DNA of 64,000 nucleotides from Kitasatospora sp052076145 (lineage in GTDB: Bacteria > Actinomycetota > Actinomycetes > Streptomycetales > Streptomycetaceae). Positions within the stretch are counted from its first letter, which is position 1; each line of letters begins with the position of its first letter. Shown here piece after piece: positions 8,225 through 16,619 of this stretch. A program made the position numbers and the translations under genes. Under the pieces are notes generated by a model. That model had not been told where the DNA came from. It worked only from the letters and a program-made list of their open reading frames with translations, and searched no databases. The DNA lies in contig NZ_CP197246.1 of NCBI RefSeq assembly GCF_052076145.1, forward strand, positions 1,302,001 through 1,366,000, given 5' to 3'.

Positions 8225-9157
8225 ATGGGGAACCACTCGGACATCGGGAGCTTGAGCCGTCGGACGGTGCTACGGACAGGGCTGCGGTCGGCGCTCGCGC
8301 TCGGCGTCGGCGCAGCCTGGTCCGGCTACGGCTCGGCCACGCCGGCCCAGGCCGCCCAAGTACCCGCCGGTACGGACTGGTTGGGTGCACTCGGCGCCGA
8401 CACATACCTCTCGCGGCTGACCGTCCCCGGCACGCACGACACCTGCTCGCTCTACGGCGGCCCGATCACCCAGACCCAGACCCTCTCGGTGCCCGACCAA
8501 CTCGCGGCCGGGGTACGGTTCTTCGACATCCGCTGCCGAGCGATCGACGGGGTGTTCGCGATCCACCACAGCTCGTTCTTCCAGCACATCTTCTTCGGCG
8601 ACGTGCTCAACCAGTGCCAGGCGTTCCTTGCGCAGCACCCGCAGGAGACCGTCCTGATGCGGGTCAAGCAGGAGTACTCGACCGTCTCGGACCAGGACTT
8701 CGGCACGATCTTCGCCGGGTACGCGGCCGCCAGGCCCGGCCTGTTCTGGACGGAGGACCGCATCCCCCGGCTGGGCGAGGTGCGTGGCCGGGTGGTGGTG
8801 CTCGCCGACAACTCCGGTGTGCCCGGCATCCCTTGGGGCGGCGCGCGGACGGACATCGAGGACGACTATCAGATCGGCACGGTCTTCGAGATCGCCTCCC
8901 GCAAGTGGCCCGAGGTCTCCGCACACCTCGACGCGGCCCGAGCCGCGACCGACCCGCAGCGGCTCTTCCTCACCTTCACCAGCTCCTCCGGCTGGGGCCT
9001 CTGGCCCGCGCAGGCCGCCGACGCCATCGGCCCCCGGCTCACCGGCTACCTCGCCGGGCTCGACCACAACGCCCGCCCGGTGCTCGGTGTCGTGCCGATG
9101 GACTACGTCACCGCCGCCTCCGTCCGTCCGCTCTACGCTCTCAACTTCGGCGGCTGA
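8225..9157 (+). CDS. Tat-exported phosphatidylinositol-specific phospholipase C
   Basis: 310 residues. A twin-arginine signal (LSRRTVLRTG) heads the protein. The PI-PLC X domain follows: VPGTHDTCS (about residue 70) with the first catalytic His, FFDIRCR, and AIHHSSFF (about residue 115) with the second. Bacterial members cleave phosphatidylinositol to a cyclic inositol phosphate and diacylglycerol, or release GPI anchors, outside the cell. The start has a GGAGCGGAG ribosome site. It follows the secreted TNT gene by 107 bases on the same strand, so two exported enzymes sit side by side. Confidence 0.88.
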   Translation: MGNHSDIGSLSRRTVLRTGLRSALALGVGAAWSGYGSATPAQAAQVPAGTDWLGALGADTYLSRLTVPGTHDTCSLYGGPITQTQTLSVPDQLAAGVRFFDIRCRAIDGVFAIHHSSFFQHIFFGDVLNQCQAFLAQHPQETVLMRVKQEYSTVSDQDFGTIFAGYAAARPGLFWTEDRIPRLGEVRGRVVVLADNSGVPGIPWGGARTDIEDDYQIGTVFEIASRKWPEVSAHLDAARAATDPQRLFLTFTSSSGWGLWPAQAADAIGPRLTGYLAGLDHNARPVLGVVPMDYVTAASVRPLYALNFGG

Positions 9158-9178
9158 CCGGATGACCGGATGACCGGA
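9155..9178 (+). repeat. Three tandem copies of TGACCGGA
   Basis: An 8-base unit is repeated three times without change, starting in the stop codon of the PI-PLC gene. It is probably replication slippage; no function is evident. Confidence 0.8.
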
Positions 9179-9225
9179 TGACCAGCCGACCGGCCGGCCA
9201 GGGAGAACAGGGAGAAGGGAAACCG

Positions 9226-10389
9226 ATGGCGCAGCAGTTCGGCGACTACCAGCTGGAGATCTACCTCGGCGGCCTCGGCGGGGTGGTGCCCGAGCTGCCG
9301 ATGAGCTTCGCGGAGCTCGCCGCACGGGCCGAGGCGGCGATGTCCCCCGGGCTGTGGTCGTACGTCGCCGGCGGCGCCGGGGACGAGCACACCCAGCGGG
9401 CGAACGTGACCGCCTTCGAGCAGTGGGGGCTGATGCCCCGGATGCTGACCGGCGCGGCGCAGCGCGACCTCTCGCTGGAGCTCTTCGGGCTGCGGTTGGC
9501 CACACCGCTCTTCATGGCGCCGGTCGGGGTGGTCGGGCTGTGCGCGCAGGACGGGCACGGCGATCTCGCAGTCGCACGGGCCGCCGCACGGACGGGCGTT
9601 CCGATGGTCGCCTCAACGCTCTCGCAGGACCCGATGGAGGTGGTCGCCAAGGAGTTCGGCGCGACCCCCGGCTTCTTCCAGCTCTACACCCCGGCCGACC
9701 GCGCCCTCGCCGAGAGCCTGGTCCATCGCGCCGAGGCGGCCGGCTTCCGGGGCATCGTCGTCACCCTCGACACCTGGGTCACCGGCTGGCGGCCACGCGA
9801 CCTGAGCACCGCCAACTTCCCCCAGCTGCGCGGCCACTGCCTCACCAACTACACCAGCGACCCGGTCTTCCGCCGCTCGCTCGCCCAGCCCCCGGAGCAG
9901 GACCCGGCCGCCGCCGTCCGGCACTGGGCCGGCACCTTCGCCAACCCGCTCAGCTGGGCCGACCTCCCCTGGCTGCGCTCACTCACCTCCCTGCCGCTGA
10001 TCCTCAAGGGCCTCAGCCACCCCGAGGACGTCCGCCGCGCGAAGGACGCCGGCGTGGACGGCATCTACTGCTCCAACCACGGCGGCCGCCAGGCCAACGG
10101 CGGACTCCCGGCGATCGAGACCCTCCCCGACGTGGTGGCCGCCGCCGACGGCCTCCCGGTGCTCTTCGACTCCGGCATCCGCAGCGGCGCCGAGATCGTC
10201 AAGGCCCTCGCCCTCGGCGCCACCGCCGTCGGCATCGGACGCCCCTACGTCTACGGCCTCGCCGTCGGCGGCGAGGACGGAATCGTCCACGTCCTCCGCT
10301 CCCTCCTCGCCGAGACCGACCTCCTGATGGCCATCGACGGCTACCCCACCCTCGCCGACCTCACCCCGACCGCCCTCCGCCGCCGCTAG
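9226..10389 (+). CDS. FMN-dependent alpha-hydroxyacid oxidase (lactate 2-monooxygenase type)
   Basis: 387 residues, the usual length. The FMN-dependent alpha-hydroxyacid dehydrogenase signature is present: SNHGGRQ (about residue 283) carries the catalytic His and substrate-binding Arg. LWSYVAGGAGDEH near the front and FDSGIRSGAEIVKALALGA near the end form the flavin pocket. Members oxidise lactate, glycolate or similar acids with oxygen, giving the keto acid and peroxide or a decarboxylated acid. The substrate cannot be read here. GGGAGAAGGG before the ATG supports this start. The gene stands alone on the plus strand. Confidence 0.88.
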   Translation: MAQQFGDYQLEIYLGGLGGVVPELPMSFAELAARAEAAMSPGLWSYVAGGAGDEHTQRANVTAFEQWGLMPRMLTGAAQRDLSLELFGLRLATPLFMAPVGVVGLCAQDGHGDLAVARAAARTGVPMVASTLSQDPMEVVAKEFGATPGFFQLYTPADRALAESLVHRAEAAGFRGIVVTLDTWVTGWRPRDLSTANFPQLRGHCLTNYTSDPVFRRSLAQPPEQDPAAAVRHWAGTFANPLSWADLPWLRSLTSLPLILKGLSHPEDVRRAKDAGVDGIYCSNHGGRQANGGLPAIETLPDVVAAADGLPVLFDSGIRSGAEIVKALALGATAVGIGRPYVYGLAVGGEDGIVHVLRSLLAETDLLMAIDGYPTLADLTPTALRRR

Positions 10390-10512
10390 CCCGGCCGGCC
10401 GGCCGGTCGGCCCGGTGGGACGCCGGGGCGCACCGATTCGTCACCTGATCTCCGCGAAACCCCCAGCCCAAGGCAGTGACGGAATCGAACGCCGGGGCGC
10501 TGGGCAAGTGAG

Positions 10513-11061
10513 ATGAGGATCAACACAGACCCCGGCCCCGACACCGTCGTGCCCGGAAACCCCCCGGGTCGGCCGCCCCGACGGCTCACCCAGCCGACCG
10601 CTCCGGTCTTCGTGGACAGCTCCGGGCGGCGGCAGCGGCGCGTCCGGCGGCTCGGGCGCCTGCTCGCCGTCCCGGCCGTCGGCTACCTCGGGCTGCTCGT
10701 CAGCACCCTGCTCGGCGGGCCGACCGTCGCCTCCCCCTTCATCCCGCTGCCCGCTCCCCCGGCCTCGCAGGCGCCCGCACCGGCCGACAGCCGGTCGGCC
10801 GCGCCCCCCGTCGCCGCAGGCGCGGAGCCACCCGCCGCGCCCGACACCACCGCGACCGCCCACCGCAGCGCCGCAGCCCGGACGACACCCGGCCACCCGC
10901 CGGGCACCCCCGGTGCGAGCGCCGCACCGAGCGAACCGACCACCTCGGCCGCCCCGACGACCGGCACGACCGCCACGCCCGGCAAGCCCACCTCCCCACC
11001 GACCCCGGGCCCCAGCCGCACCCACCCGCCGCACCCCAGCCACCAGCCGTCACACACCTGA
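10513..11061 (+). CDS. Proline-rich single-pass membrane protein upstream of the MatB-like synthase
   Basis: 182 residues: a basic cytoplasmic stretch (RRQRRVRRLGRLL), one hydrophobic segment (about residues 55-72), then a low-complexity outer tail of Pro, Ala, Thr and Ser ending in PHPSHQPSHT. No enzymatic domain is visible. It precedes the deacetylase/synthase gene by 26 bases on the same strand, so an operon is likely. By position it could correspond to the small partner of the Streptomyces MatAB system, or be an accessory subunit for polymer export. The ribosome site is weak, and the start could lie elsewhere. Confidence 0.65.
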   Translation: MRINTDPGPDTVVPGNPPGRPPRRLTQPTAPVFVDSSGRRQRRVRRLGRLLAVPAVGYLGLLVSTLLGGPTVASPFIPLPAPPASQAPAPADSRSAAPPVAAGAEPPAAPDTTATAHRSAAARTTPGHPPGTPGASAAPSEPTTSAAPTTGTTATPGKPTSPPTPGPSRTHPPHPSHQPSHT

Positions 11062-11087
11062 GCCCAGGCGGACGAAAGAGCACCCCC

Positions 11088-13283
11088 GTGTCCCACTCCC
11101 GCCGCAAGGCACCCGCCCGCGCCCGCGCGCTCACCCGCTCCGGACGCCGTGGCAAGGTGCGGCAACTGCCGCTGCGCACCCACTGGCTGCTGCTCACCAC
11201 GCTGGTGCTGACCCTCTCGGCCGCGCTGCTGATCCAGGGCTACACCCAGCACATGTTCGGCTCCACCCCGGACGGCGCCGCCGACCACACGGGGTCGTCC
11301 GCCGCCGTGCCGAGCCAGGTCGCGCACGGCGGGCCGGTGATCGACAGCGCGGCCGACCCGGCCCGGACGGCCGCGCCCAGGCCCGGAACCATCGCGCTGA
11401 CCTTCGACGACGGCCCCGACCCCCGCTGGACACCACAGATCCTGGACGTGCTGCGCCGCAACGGCGTGCACGCGACCTTCTTCGTGGTCGGCACCCAGGT
11501 CGCGGCCAACCCGGACCTCACCAGGCGGATCGTCGCCGAGGGCCACCAGCTCGGCGTCCACACCTTCAGCCACCCCGACCTCGCCGGGCTCCCCTCCTGG
11601 CAGCGGTCGATGGAGCTGCGCGAGACCCAGCTGGCGATCGCCGGTGCGACCGGCGTCACCAGCGCGCTGCTCCGCCCGCCGTACTCCTCCGGCAACGACT
11701 CGCTGCGTGACGCCGACTGGCAGGCCGTCCGGCAGGCGGGCCGCGAGGGCTACCTGACCGTCCTCACCACCCAGGACAGCGAGGACTGGAGGAAGCCGGG
11801 CGTCGACCGGATCATCGCCGGCGCCACCCCCGCGCCCGGCACCGGACAGGTGCTGCTGATGCACGACGCCGGCGGCGACCGCTCCCAGACCGTCACCGCC
11901 CTCACCACGCTGCTCCCCCGGCTCCGGGCGGCGGGCTTCCACTTCGCGACCGTCTCCGACGCCGTCGCCCTGCCCACCGCCAACCACCCGGCCTCCACCT
12001 CCGAGCACTGGCAGGGCCTCGCGCTGATCGGGGTGCTGCAGGCCAGCGGCTGGGGTCTGCGCGCGCTCGGGTGGCTGCTGTACGCAGCGGGCGCGATCAG
12101 CCTGCTGCGCGCCGTCGCCGTGCTGGTCGCCGCCCGGCGGCACCGCCGCCTCCGGGACGCGCCCTGGGGGCCGCCGATCACCGGCCCCGTCAGCGTCATC
12201 GTCCCCGCCTACAACGAGCGGGCGGGCATCGAGGCCGCCGTACGCTCGCTGCTCGCCTCCGACCACCCGGTCGAGATCCTCGTGGTCGACGACGGCTCGA
12301 CCGACGGTACCGCCGACCTGGTCGAATCCCTCCGGCTGCCCGGTGTCCGGGTCCTCCGGCAGCAGAACGCCGGTAAGCCGGCAGCGCTCAACACCGGTCT
12401 GCGCGCAGCCTCGTACGAGCTGGTGGTGATGGTCGACGGCGACACCGTCTTCGAGCCCGACGCCGTACGGATGCTCGTCCAGCCGTTCGCCGACCCGAGC
12501 GTCGGCGCCGTCTCCGGCAACGCCAAGGTCGTCAACCGGGGTGGCCTGCTGGGGCGTTGGCAGCACATCGAGTACGTCATCGGCTTCAACCTGGACCGCA
12601 GGCTCTTCGACCTCGCCCAGTGCATGCCGACCGTGCCGGGGGCCGTCGGCGGCTTCCGCCGCTCCGCCCTGCTGCGGCTCGGCGGCGTCAGCGAGGACAC
12701 CCTCGCCGAGGACACCGACCTCACCATGGCGCTCTGCCGCGCCGGTTGGCGGGTGGTCTACGAGGAGCGCGCCAAGGCCTGGACGGAGGCCCCCGCCTCG
12801 CTAGGCGCGCTCTGGAAGCAGCGCTACCGCTGGTGCTACGGCACCCTCCAGGCGATGTGGAAGCACCGCAGCGCGCTCGGACAGCGCGGCCAGTCGGGCA
12901 AGCTGGGCCGCCGGGGGCTGCTCTACCTGCTGATGTTCCAGGTGCTGCTGCCGCTGCTCGCCCCCGCCGTCGACGTGACAGCGGTCTACGGCCTGGTCTT
13001 CCTCGACCCGGTCCGGATCCTGGGCCTCTGGCTCGCCTTCCTGGCCCTGCAACTCGCCATGGGCGTCTACGCCTTCAGGCTGGACAAGGAGCGGCTCGGC
13101 CCGCTCTGGAGCCTCCCGCTCCAGCAGTTCGTCTACCGGCAGCTGATGTACCTGGTGGTCATCCAGTCCGTGGTCACCGCGATTGCCGGGTCCCGCCTGC
13201 GCTGGCAGCGGATGGAGCGCTACGGCTCGCTCCAGGTGCCCGCCGGGGCACCGGCGATGCAGCACGAGGAGGTGACGCGATGA
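11088..13283 (+). CDS. matB: Bifunctional polysaccharide deacetylase/processive glycosyltransferase (MatB-like)
   Basis: 731 residues. After one membrane helix (about residues 30-50) an extracellular NodB-type deacetylase domain runs to about residue 300, with TFDDGPDP and HTFSHPDL as its metal and catalytic motifs. A second helix leads to a GT2 synthase domain with VVDDGSTDG, VDGDT, EDTDLTMAL and QRYRW, the D,D,D,QxxRW set of processive synthases. Several C-terminal membrane helices follow. This fusion is that of Streptomyces MatB, which makes a poly-beta-1,6-GlcNAc-like polymer for hyphal aggregation and adhesion. It joins in one chain what PgaB/IcaB and PgaC/IcaA do separately. The symbol rests on architecture, not on an alignment. 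Confidence 0.82.
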   Translation: MSHSRRKAPARARALTRSGRRGKVRQLPLRTHWLLLTTLVLTLSAALLIQGYTQHMFGSTPDGAADHTGSSAAVPSQVAHGGPVIDSAADPARTAAPRPGTIALTFDDGPDPRWTPQILDVLRRNGVHATFFVVGTQVAANPDLTRRIVAEGHQLGVHTFSHPDLAGLPSWQRSMELRETQLAIAGATGVTSALLRPPYSSGNDSLRDADWQAVRQAGREGYLTVLTTQDSEDWRKPGVDRIIAGATPAPGTGQVLLMHDAGGDRSQTVTALTTLLPRLRAAGFHFATVSDAVALPTANHPASTSEHWQGLALIGVLQASGWGLRALGWLLYAAGAISLLRAVAVLVAARRHRRLRDAPWGPPITGPVSVIVPAYNERAGIEAAVRSLLASDHPVEILVVDDGSTDGTADLVESLRLPGVRVLRQQNAGKPAALNTGLRAASYELVVMVDGDTVFEPDAVRMLVQPFADPSVGAVSGNAKVVNRGGLLGRWQHIEYVIGFNLDRRLFDLAQCMPTVPGAVGGFRRSALLRLGGVSEDTLAEDTDLTMALCRAGWRVVYEERAKAWTEAPASLGALWKQRYRWCYGTLQAMWKHRSALGQRGQSGKLGRRGLLYLLMFQVLLPLLAPAVDVTAVYGLVFLDPVRILGLWLAFLALQLAMGVYAFRLDKERLGPLWSLPLQQFVYRQLMYLVVIQSVVTAIAGSRLRWQRMERYGSLQVPAGAPAMQHEEVTR

Positions 13284-13381
13284 TCAGGCACCGGATGGCT
13301 GCCGTACTGCGGGCCTCCTACCTGCGCGGACGGACGGCGCTCGCCCGCTGCATCGCAGCCGGTGGGCGGCGGACCCCCTGA
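13280..13381 (+). CDS. 33-residue ORF coupled to the MatB-like gene
   Basis: An ATGA overlap joins this ORF to the stop of the synthase gene, and an AGGAGG ribosome site lies a few bases upstream. The product (MIRHRMAAVLRASYLRGRTA...) is very basic and without similarity I can name. It may be a real coupled micropeptide, the remains of a longer third gene of the operon, or chance. A hairpin (13369-13395) overlaps its end. Confidence 0.35.
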   Translation: MIRHRMAAVLRASYLRGRTALARCIAAGGRRTP

Positions 13382-13395
13382 CCCCGCCGGTCCGC
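13369..13395. terminator. Hairpin between convergent genes
   Basis: GCGGACC (13369-13375) and GGTCCGC (13389-13395) form a seven-base stem with a 13-base loop, exactly where the MatB-like operon meets the methyltransferase gene head-on. No T-run follows, as is usual in these genomes. Confidence 0.4.
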
Positions 13396-14162
13396 TACGC
13401 CCCGGCGGTGTCGGGGCGGGTGAAGGGGCGGGTGAAACGGACCAGCTGGTAGACCGGGTCCGGCCGGGGGCGGTCCTGGTCGGGGAGGGCCTGGAGCCGG
13501 GCGCAGAGTTGCGGGAGTTCGTCGGTGCGGGCCGTCCAGGGGAAGCGGCCCGCGAGCAGCTGGGTACGCCAGGCGCGGGGAGAGCGGCCCTGGCCGAGGC
13601 CGGCGAAGGTGGTCCGGGCGGTGCGGGCCAGCCCGAGCCGGGTGGCCAGCTCCGTCAGGACGGGGAGCGCATCCGCGCGGGGCTCGGTGCAGGCCGCCCG
13701 GACGGGCACGATCAGGTCGGCGACGTCACTGTCGGGGACGAAGGCGGCGTCGTTCTTGTCGACGGTGGTGACGAGCGCGCCACCGGGGCGCAGGATGCGG
13801 GCGGCCTCGATGAACGCCGCCTGGGCGGTCGGGCCGTCCAGCAAGTGGAGCAGCCAGATCAGGACGGCCGCGTCGACCGACGCGTCCGCCAGCGGGAGAC
13901 GGGTGGCGTCGGCGAGTTGGATGCGGCCGGGCAGGCGGGCGGCGGCGAGGGCCGCCATGCCGGGTGACAGGTCGACACCGATGACCTCCCGACCCGGGCG
14001 CCGCAGCCGGGTGGTGACGATGCCCGTACCGCAGGCGAGATCGGCCAGCACTGCGACGCCCGGCGGCAGCAGGGTCTCCAGGGCCTCGGCTGTCGCCTCG
14101 GCCCTGGCGTCCCCGCCCCTGGTCCGGTCGTAACTGGCTGCTTCGTCGTCGTAGTTCAGCAC
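13395..14162 (-). CDS. Class I SAM-dependent methyltransferase, neighbour of the cyclodipeptide synthase
   Basis: 255 residues. The SAM-binding motif I is ADLACGTGIVTTRL (about residue 40), followed by GVDLSPGM (motif II), ADATRLPLADASVDAAV (motif III) and ILRPGGALVTT, the usual order of small-molecule methyltransferases. It starts 50 bases after the cyclodipeptide synthase stop on the same strand, so co-transcription is likely and N- or O-methylation of the diketopiperazine is a reasonable guess. A role in ubiquinone-like or unrelated metabolism cannot be excluded. GTG start; AGGA lies seven bases upstream. Confidence 0.82.
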   Translation of the reverse strand: MLNYDDEAASYDRTRGGDARAEATAEALETLLPPGVAVLADLACGTGIVTTRLRRPGREVIGVDLSPGMAALAAARLPGRIQLADATRLPLADASVDAAVLIWLLHLLDGPTAQAAFIEAARILRPGGALVTTVDKNDAAFVPDSDVADLIVPVRAACTEPRADALPVLTELATRLGLARTARTTFAGLGQGRSPRAWRTQLLAGRFPWTARTDELPQLCARLQALPDQDRPRPDPVYQLVRFTRPFTRPDTAGA

Positions 14163-14212
14163 CCTCCCATCCTGCCGCAGGCCACCTCGGCGCCGGTCGG
14201 CCGGGGGCGCCG

Positions 14213-14962
14213 CTACACCGCTGCCGGGACGACCGTTAGGTAGCCCTGGGTCAGCTCCGGGGTGCAGGCGAGGCGGCGTTCGAAGAGGTCACGGAGGAAG
14301 CGCGGGGTCTGGTGGTAGCAGAAGACGGACTCCGCGACGCCGGTGAGGCCCGGGGTGTCGAGGAAGAGCGGCAGCTCACCGAGCAGGTAGCGACCGGCGG
14401 TGAGCAGCTGGGCGTCGCTGGGGGCGGTGCCGGGCGGGAGGCGGCGTTCGAGCACCCAGTTGCCCGCCGCCAGGCAGGCGGAGCGGAAGCCGGGATCGCT
14501 GTCGAAAAGGCACCGGGCCTGTTGGTGCAGGTCGGCGTAGCGGGGGTGGTCGGCCAGGGCGGTGGAGGTCAGCACCCGGGAAGCCGGGTCGGGGACGCCG
14601 AGTTCGTGCAGGGCCGTGGTGATCTTGTTGTGCAGGTGCTGGCCCTGCCTGCGGGCCTTGAACGCGGCACGCTCCGGCGGGTAGCCGACGGCTTCGAGGG
14701 TGTGGGCGGCCAGCGAGTCCGGCAGGAAGAAATGCACCTGGTCGAACGAGCCGAGCGCCCAGCGGGCGAGCTCGGCGATCCGCCGGGCGTGGAAGTAGCC
14801 GTTGAACGGGCTGATGCCGACACAGGCGTGCGCTCGCCGGGCGGCGAGCCGGGCACAGCCGGCCGTCAGCGCACGGACGGCGAACGGCGCGGCTGCGGGG
14901 GCGGAACCGCCCAGGGCAGGACCGTCCAGGGCGGGCGGGGTGTGGACTGCGGACGAGGTCAT
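14213..14962 (-). CDS. tRNA-dependent cyclodipeptide synthase (NYH subfamily)
   Basis: 249 residues. This family takes two aminoacyl-tRNAs and makes a cyclic dipeptide through an aminoacyl-enzyme on a conserved Ser. Here that is Ser51 in VGISPFNGYF, with Asn54. The other catalytic positions are also present: Tyr192 and Glu196 in RYLLGELPLFLDTPG, and Tyr216-His217 in SVFCYHQ. Asn, Tyr and His at the diagnostic positions put it in the NYH group with AlbC. The N-terminus has about 45 extra Ala/Pro-rich residues. The usual partner cyclodipeptide oxidase is not seen nearby. Substrate amino acids cannot be read with confidence. GGAGCC lies just before the ATG. Confidence 0.92.
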   Translation of the reverse strand: MTSSAVHTPPALDGPALGGSAPAAAPFAVRALTAGCARLAARRAHACVGISPFNGYFHARRIAELARWALGSFDQVHFFLPDSLAAHTLEAVGYPPERAAFKARRQGQHLHNKITTALHELGVPDPASRVLTSTALADHPRYADLHQQARCLFDSDPGFRSACLAAGNWVLERRLPPGTAPSDAQLLTAGRYLLGELPLFLDTPGLTGVAESVFCYHQTPRFLRDLFERRLACTPELTQGYLTVVPAAV

Positions 14963-15092
14963 GCGGAGGCTCCAGGCTGTCGGGCCACCGACGGACGCCG
15001 GTGGCTGGCTTGCCGACGCGCGCGGGCAGGCGGCGTCGGCCCGTGGCCGGCGGGGTTGTCCCGTCCGGCCCGGGTGCAGCGCTGGTGCGGTC

Positions 15093-15494
15093 TCAGGTAC
15101 GGCTCACGCAGATGCCCGTGAGGGTGGCGCGCCCGCCGCTGGGGCGCGGCGGTGGCAGCCCGGGGGCCACCCCGGCGGCGACCGACGGGCCATCGGCGGT
15201 GGCACCGGGCACCGGCCCGCCCTTCGGGCCCTCCGGCCCCTCGGGCGGGACGTGGCCCGGCGCGGCGTAACTCGCACCCGGCGTGGCACAGCAGTCGGCG
15301 GACGCGGGTACGGCAGGAGCACAGCGGGCCGCCGCAGCCGCCCCAGCCGCAGCCACCGGGAGCCCCGACCCGTCCTGGTGCTGCTGCGCCCGGTGGCCGT
15401 GGCACTCCCCCGGCCCGGCCCCGAGGAGTGCGAGCAGCCCGAGGAGCACGGCCGCCACGACGGCCGCTCCCCGACGCCTGCCCGGAACTCCCAT
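15093..15494 (-). CDS. Small secreted or membrane-anchored Cys/His-containing protein
   Basis: 133 residues. A basic start (MGVPGRRRG) and a hydrophobic segment (AAVVAAVLLGLLALLGAG) give a signal peptide or anchor. The remainder is Ala/Pro/Gly-rich with scattered Cys (ECHGH, ARCAP, DCCATP, GICVSRT) and His. I do not recognise a family. Third-position GC is high throughout, supporting coding. It lies 130 bases upstream of the cyclodipeptide synthase on the same strand, so it may share its transcript, but a link to the pathway is not shown. Confidence 0.55.
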   Translation of the reverse strand: MGVPGRRRGAAVVAAVLLGLLALLGAGPGECHGHRAQQHQDGSGLPVAAAGAAAAARCAPAVPASADCCATPGASYAAPGHVPPEGPEGPKGGPVPGATADGPSVAAGVAPGLPPPRPSGGRATLTGICVSRT

Positions 15495-15647
15495 ATCAGG
15501 AACAACGCCGGGCTCCGGGCCGCCGTCCCCGACACCCCGTCATCCGATCAGGTGAAAACTCCCTGCCGCTCAGCACCCCCACCAGCCACGGCGAGCAGGG
15601 AGAATCGAGCGGTGAACGTTCCCGAGCCGCCCCTGGAGGCCTCCCCC

Positions 15648-16619
15648 GTGCACGAGCTGACGTACGCCGACATCGAAGCCGCCGCCACCCGGATCGACGG
15701 CCGGACGAGGCCCGTCGCGCTCGCGCCGACCGAACCGGGCGCGTTCGGCACCCCCGGGAGCGCGCAGGCCTGGCTGGCGTTGGAGTACCTCCAGCACACG
15801 GGCAGCTTCAAGGCCCGGGGCGCGCGGAACTTCCTGGCCGCGCACCGCGAGGCCGGGACACTGCCGGGGGCCGGGGTGACGATCGCCTCCGGCGGCAACG
15901 CGGGGCTGGCCTGCGCCTGGGCCGCCCGGCAGCAGGGCGTGCGGGCCACCGTCTTCCTGCCGACCACGGCGCCGCCGGTGAAGGTCGCCAAGCTCCGCTC
16001 GTACGGGGCGGAGGTACGCCTCGTCGGCACCGAGTACGCCGAGGCGCTGGCCGCCTGCGCGGAGCACTCGGCCGCGAGCGGTGCGCTGGCGAGCCACGCG
16101 TACGACCACCCGCTGATCGCCGCCGGGGCGGGGACGCTGCTGGGGGAGATCCGCGAGCGGCTCGCCGGGCTGGACACGGTGATCGTCTCGGTCGGCGGTG
16201 GCGGCCTGTTCGCCGGGGTGGCCACGGCCGCGCGGGAGCACGGGGTGCGGGTGGTGGCCGTGGAGCCGGAGGGCAGCCGGGCGCTCCACGCGGCCATCGA
16301 GGCCGGGCGGCCGGTCGACGTGCCGGTCGCCTCCGTCGCCGCGGATTCGCTCGGCGCCCGGATCACCTCGCGGACCGCGCTGGCGGCGGCGCAGCACGAC
16401 GGCGTGCAGTCGGTGCTCGTACCGGACTCGGCGATCGTGGCGGCCCGTCAGGCTCTCTGGGACGACCGGCGGATCGCCGTCGAGCACGCGGCGGCCACCG
16501 CGCTCGCGGCGCTCACCCACGGCGTGTACCGGGCCGACGCCGGGGAGCGGGTCGCCGTGGTGCTGTGCGGCGCCAACACCGACCCGGGCGACCTGGGGGC
16601 CGGGTCAGACGTCGGCTGA
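15648..16619 (+). CDS. Threonine/serine dehydratase-like PLP enzyme
   Basis: 323 residues of the fold-type II PLP family. SFKARGA (about residue 55) carries the PLP lysine, SGGNAG binds the phosphate region, and SVGGGGLFAG is the glycine loop. Members deaminate Thr or Ser to the 2-oxo acid and ammonia; racemase activity also occurs. The GTG at 15648 follows GGAGG by eight bases and gives the typical HELTYADIEAAATRI beginning. A GTG at 15612 with its own GGGAG would add 12 residues. The last 15 bases overlap the convergent PadR gene. Confidence 0.85.
   Translation: MHELTYADIEAAATRIDGRTRPVALAPTEPGAFGTPGSAQAWLALEYLQHTGSFKARGARNFLAAHREAGTLPGAGVTIASGGNAGLACAWAARQQGVRATVFLPTTAPPVKVAKLRSYGAEVRLVGTEYAEALAACAEHSAASGALASHAYDHPLIAAGAGTLLGEIRERLAGLDTVIVSVGGGGLFAGVATAAREHGVRVVAVEPEGSRALHAAIEAGRPVDVPVASVAADSLGARITSRTALAAAQHDGVQSVLVPDSAIVAARQALWDDRRIAVEHAAATALAALTHGVYRADAGERVAVVLCGANTDPGDLGAGSDVG

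Noticed and set aside
14213..15494. Cyclodipeptide oxidase subunits beside the synthase
   Set aside because: Neither of the small overlapping oxidase genes is present; the neighbours are a methyltransferase and an exported low-complexity protein.
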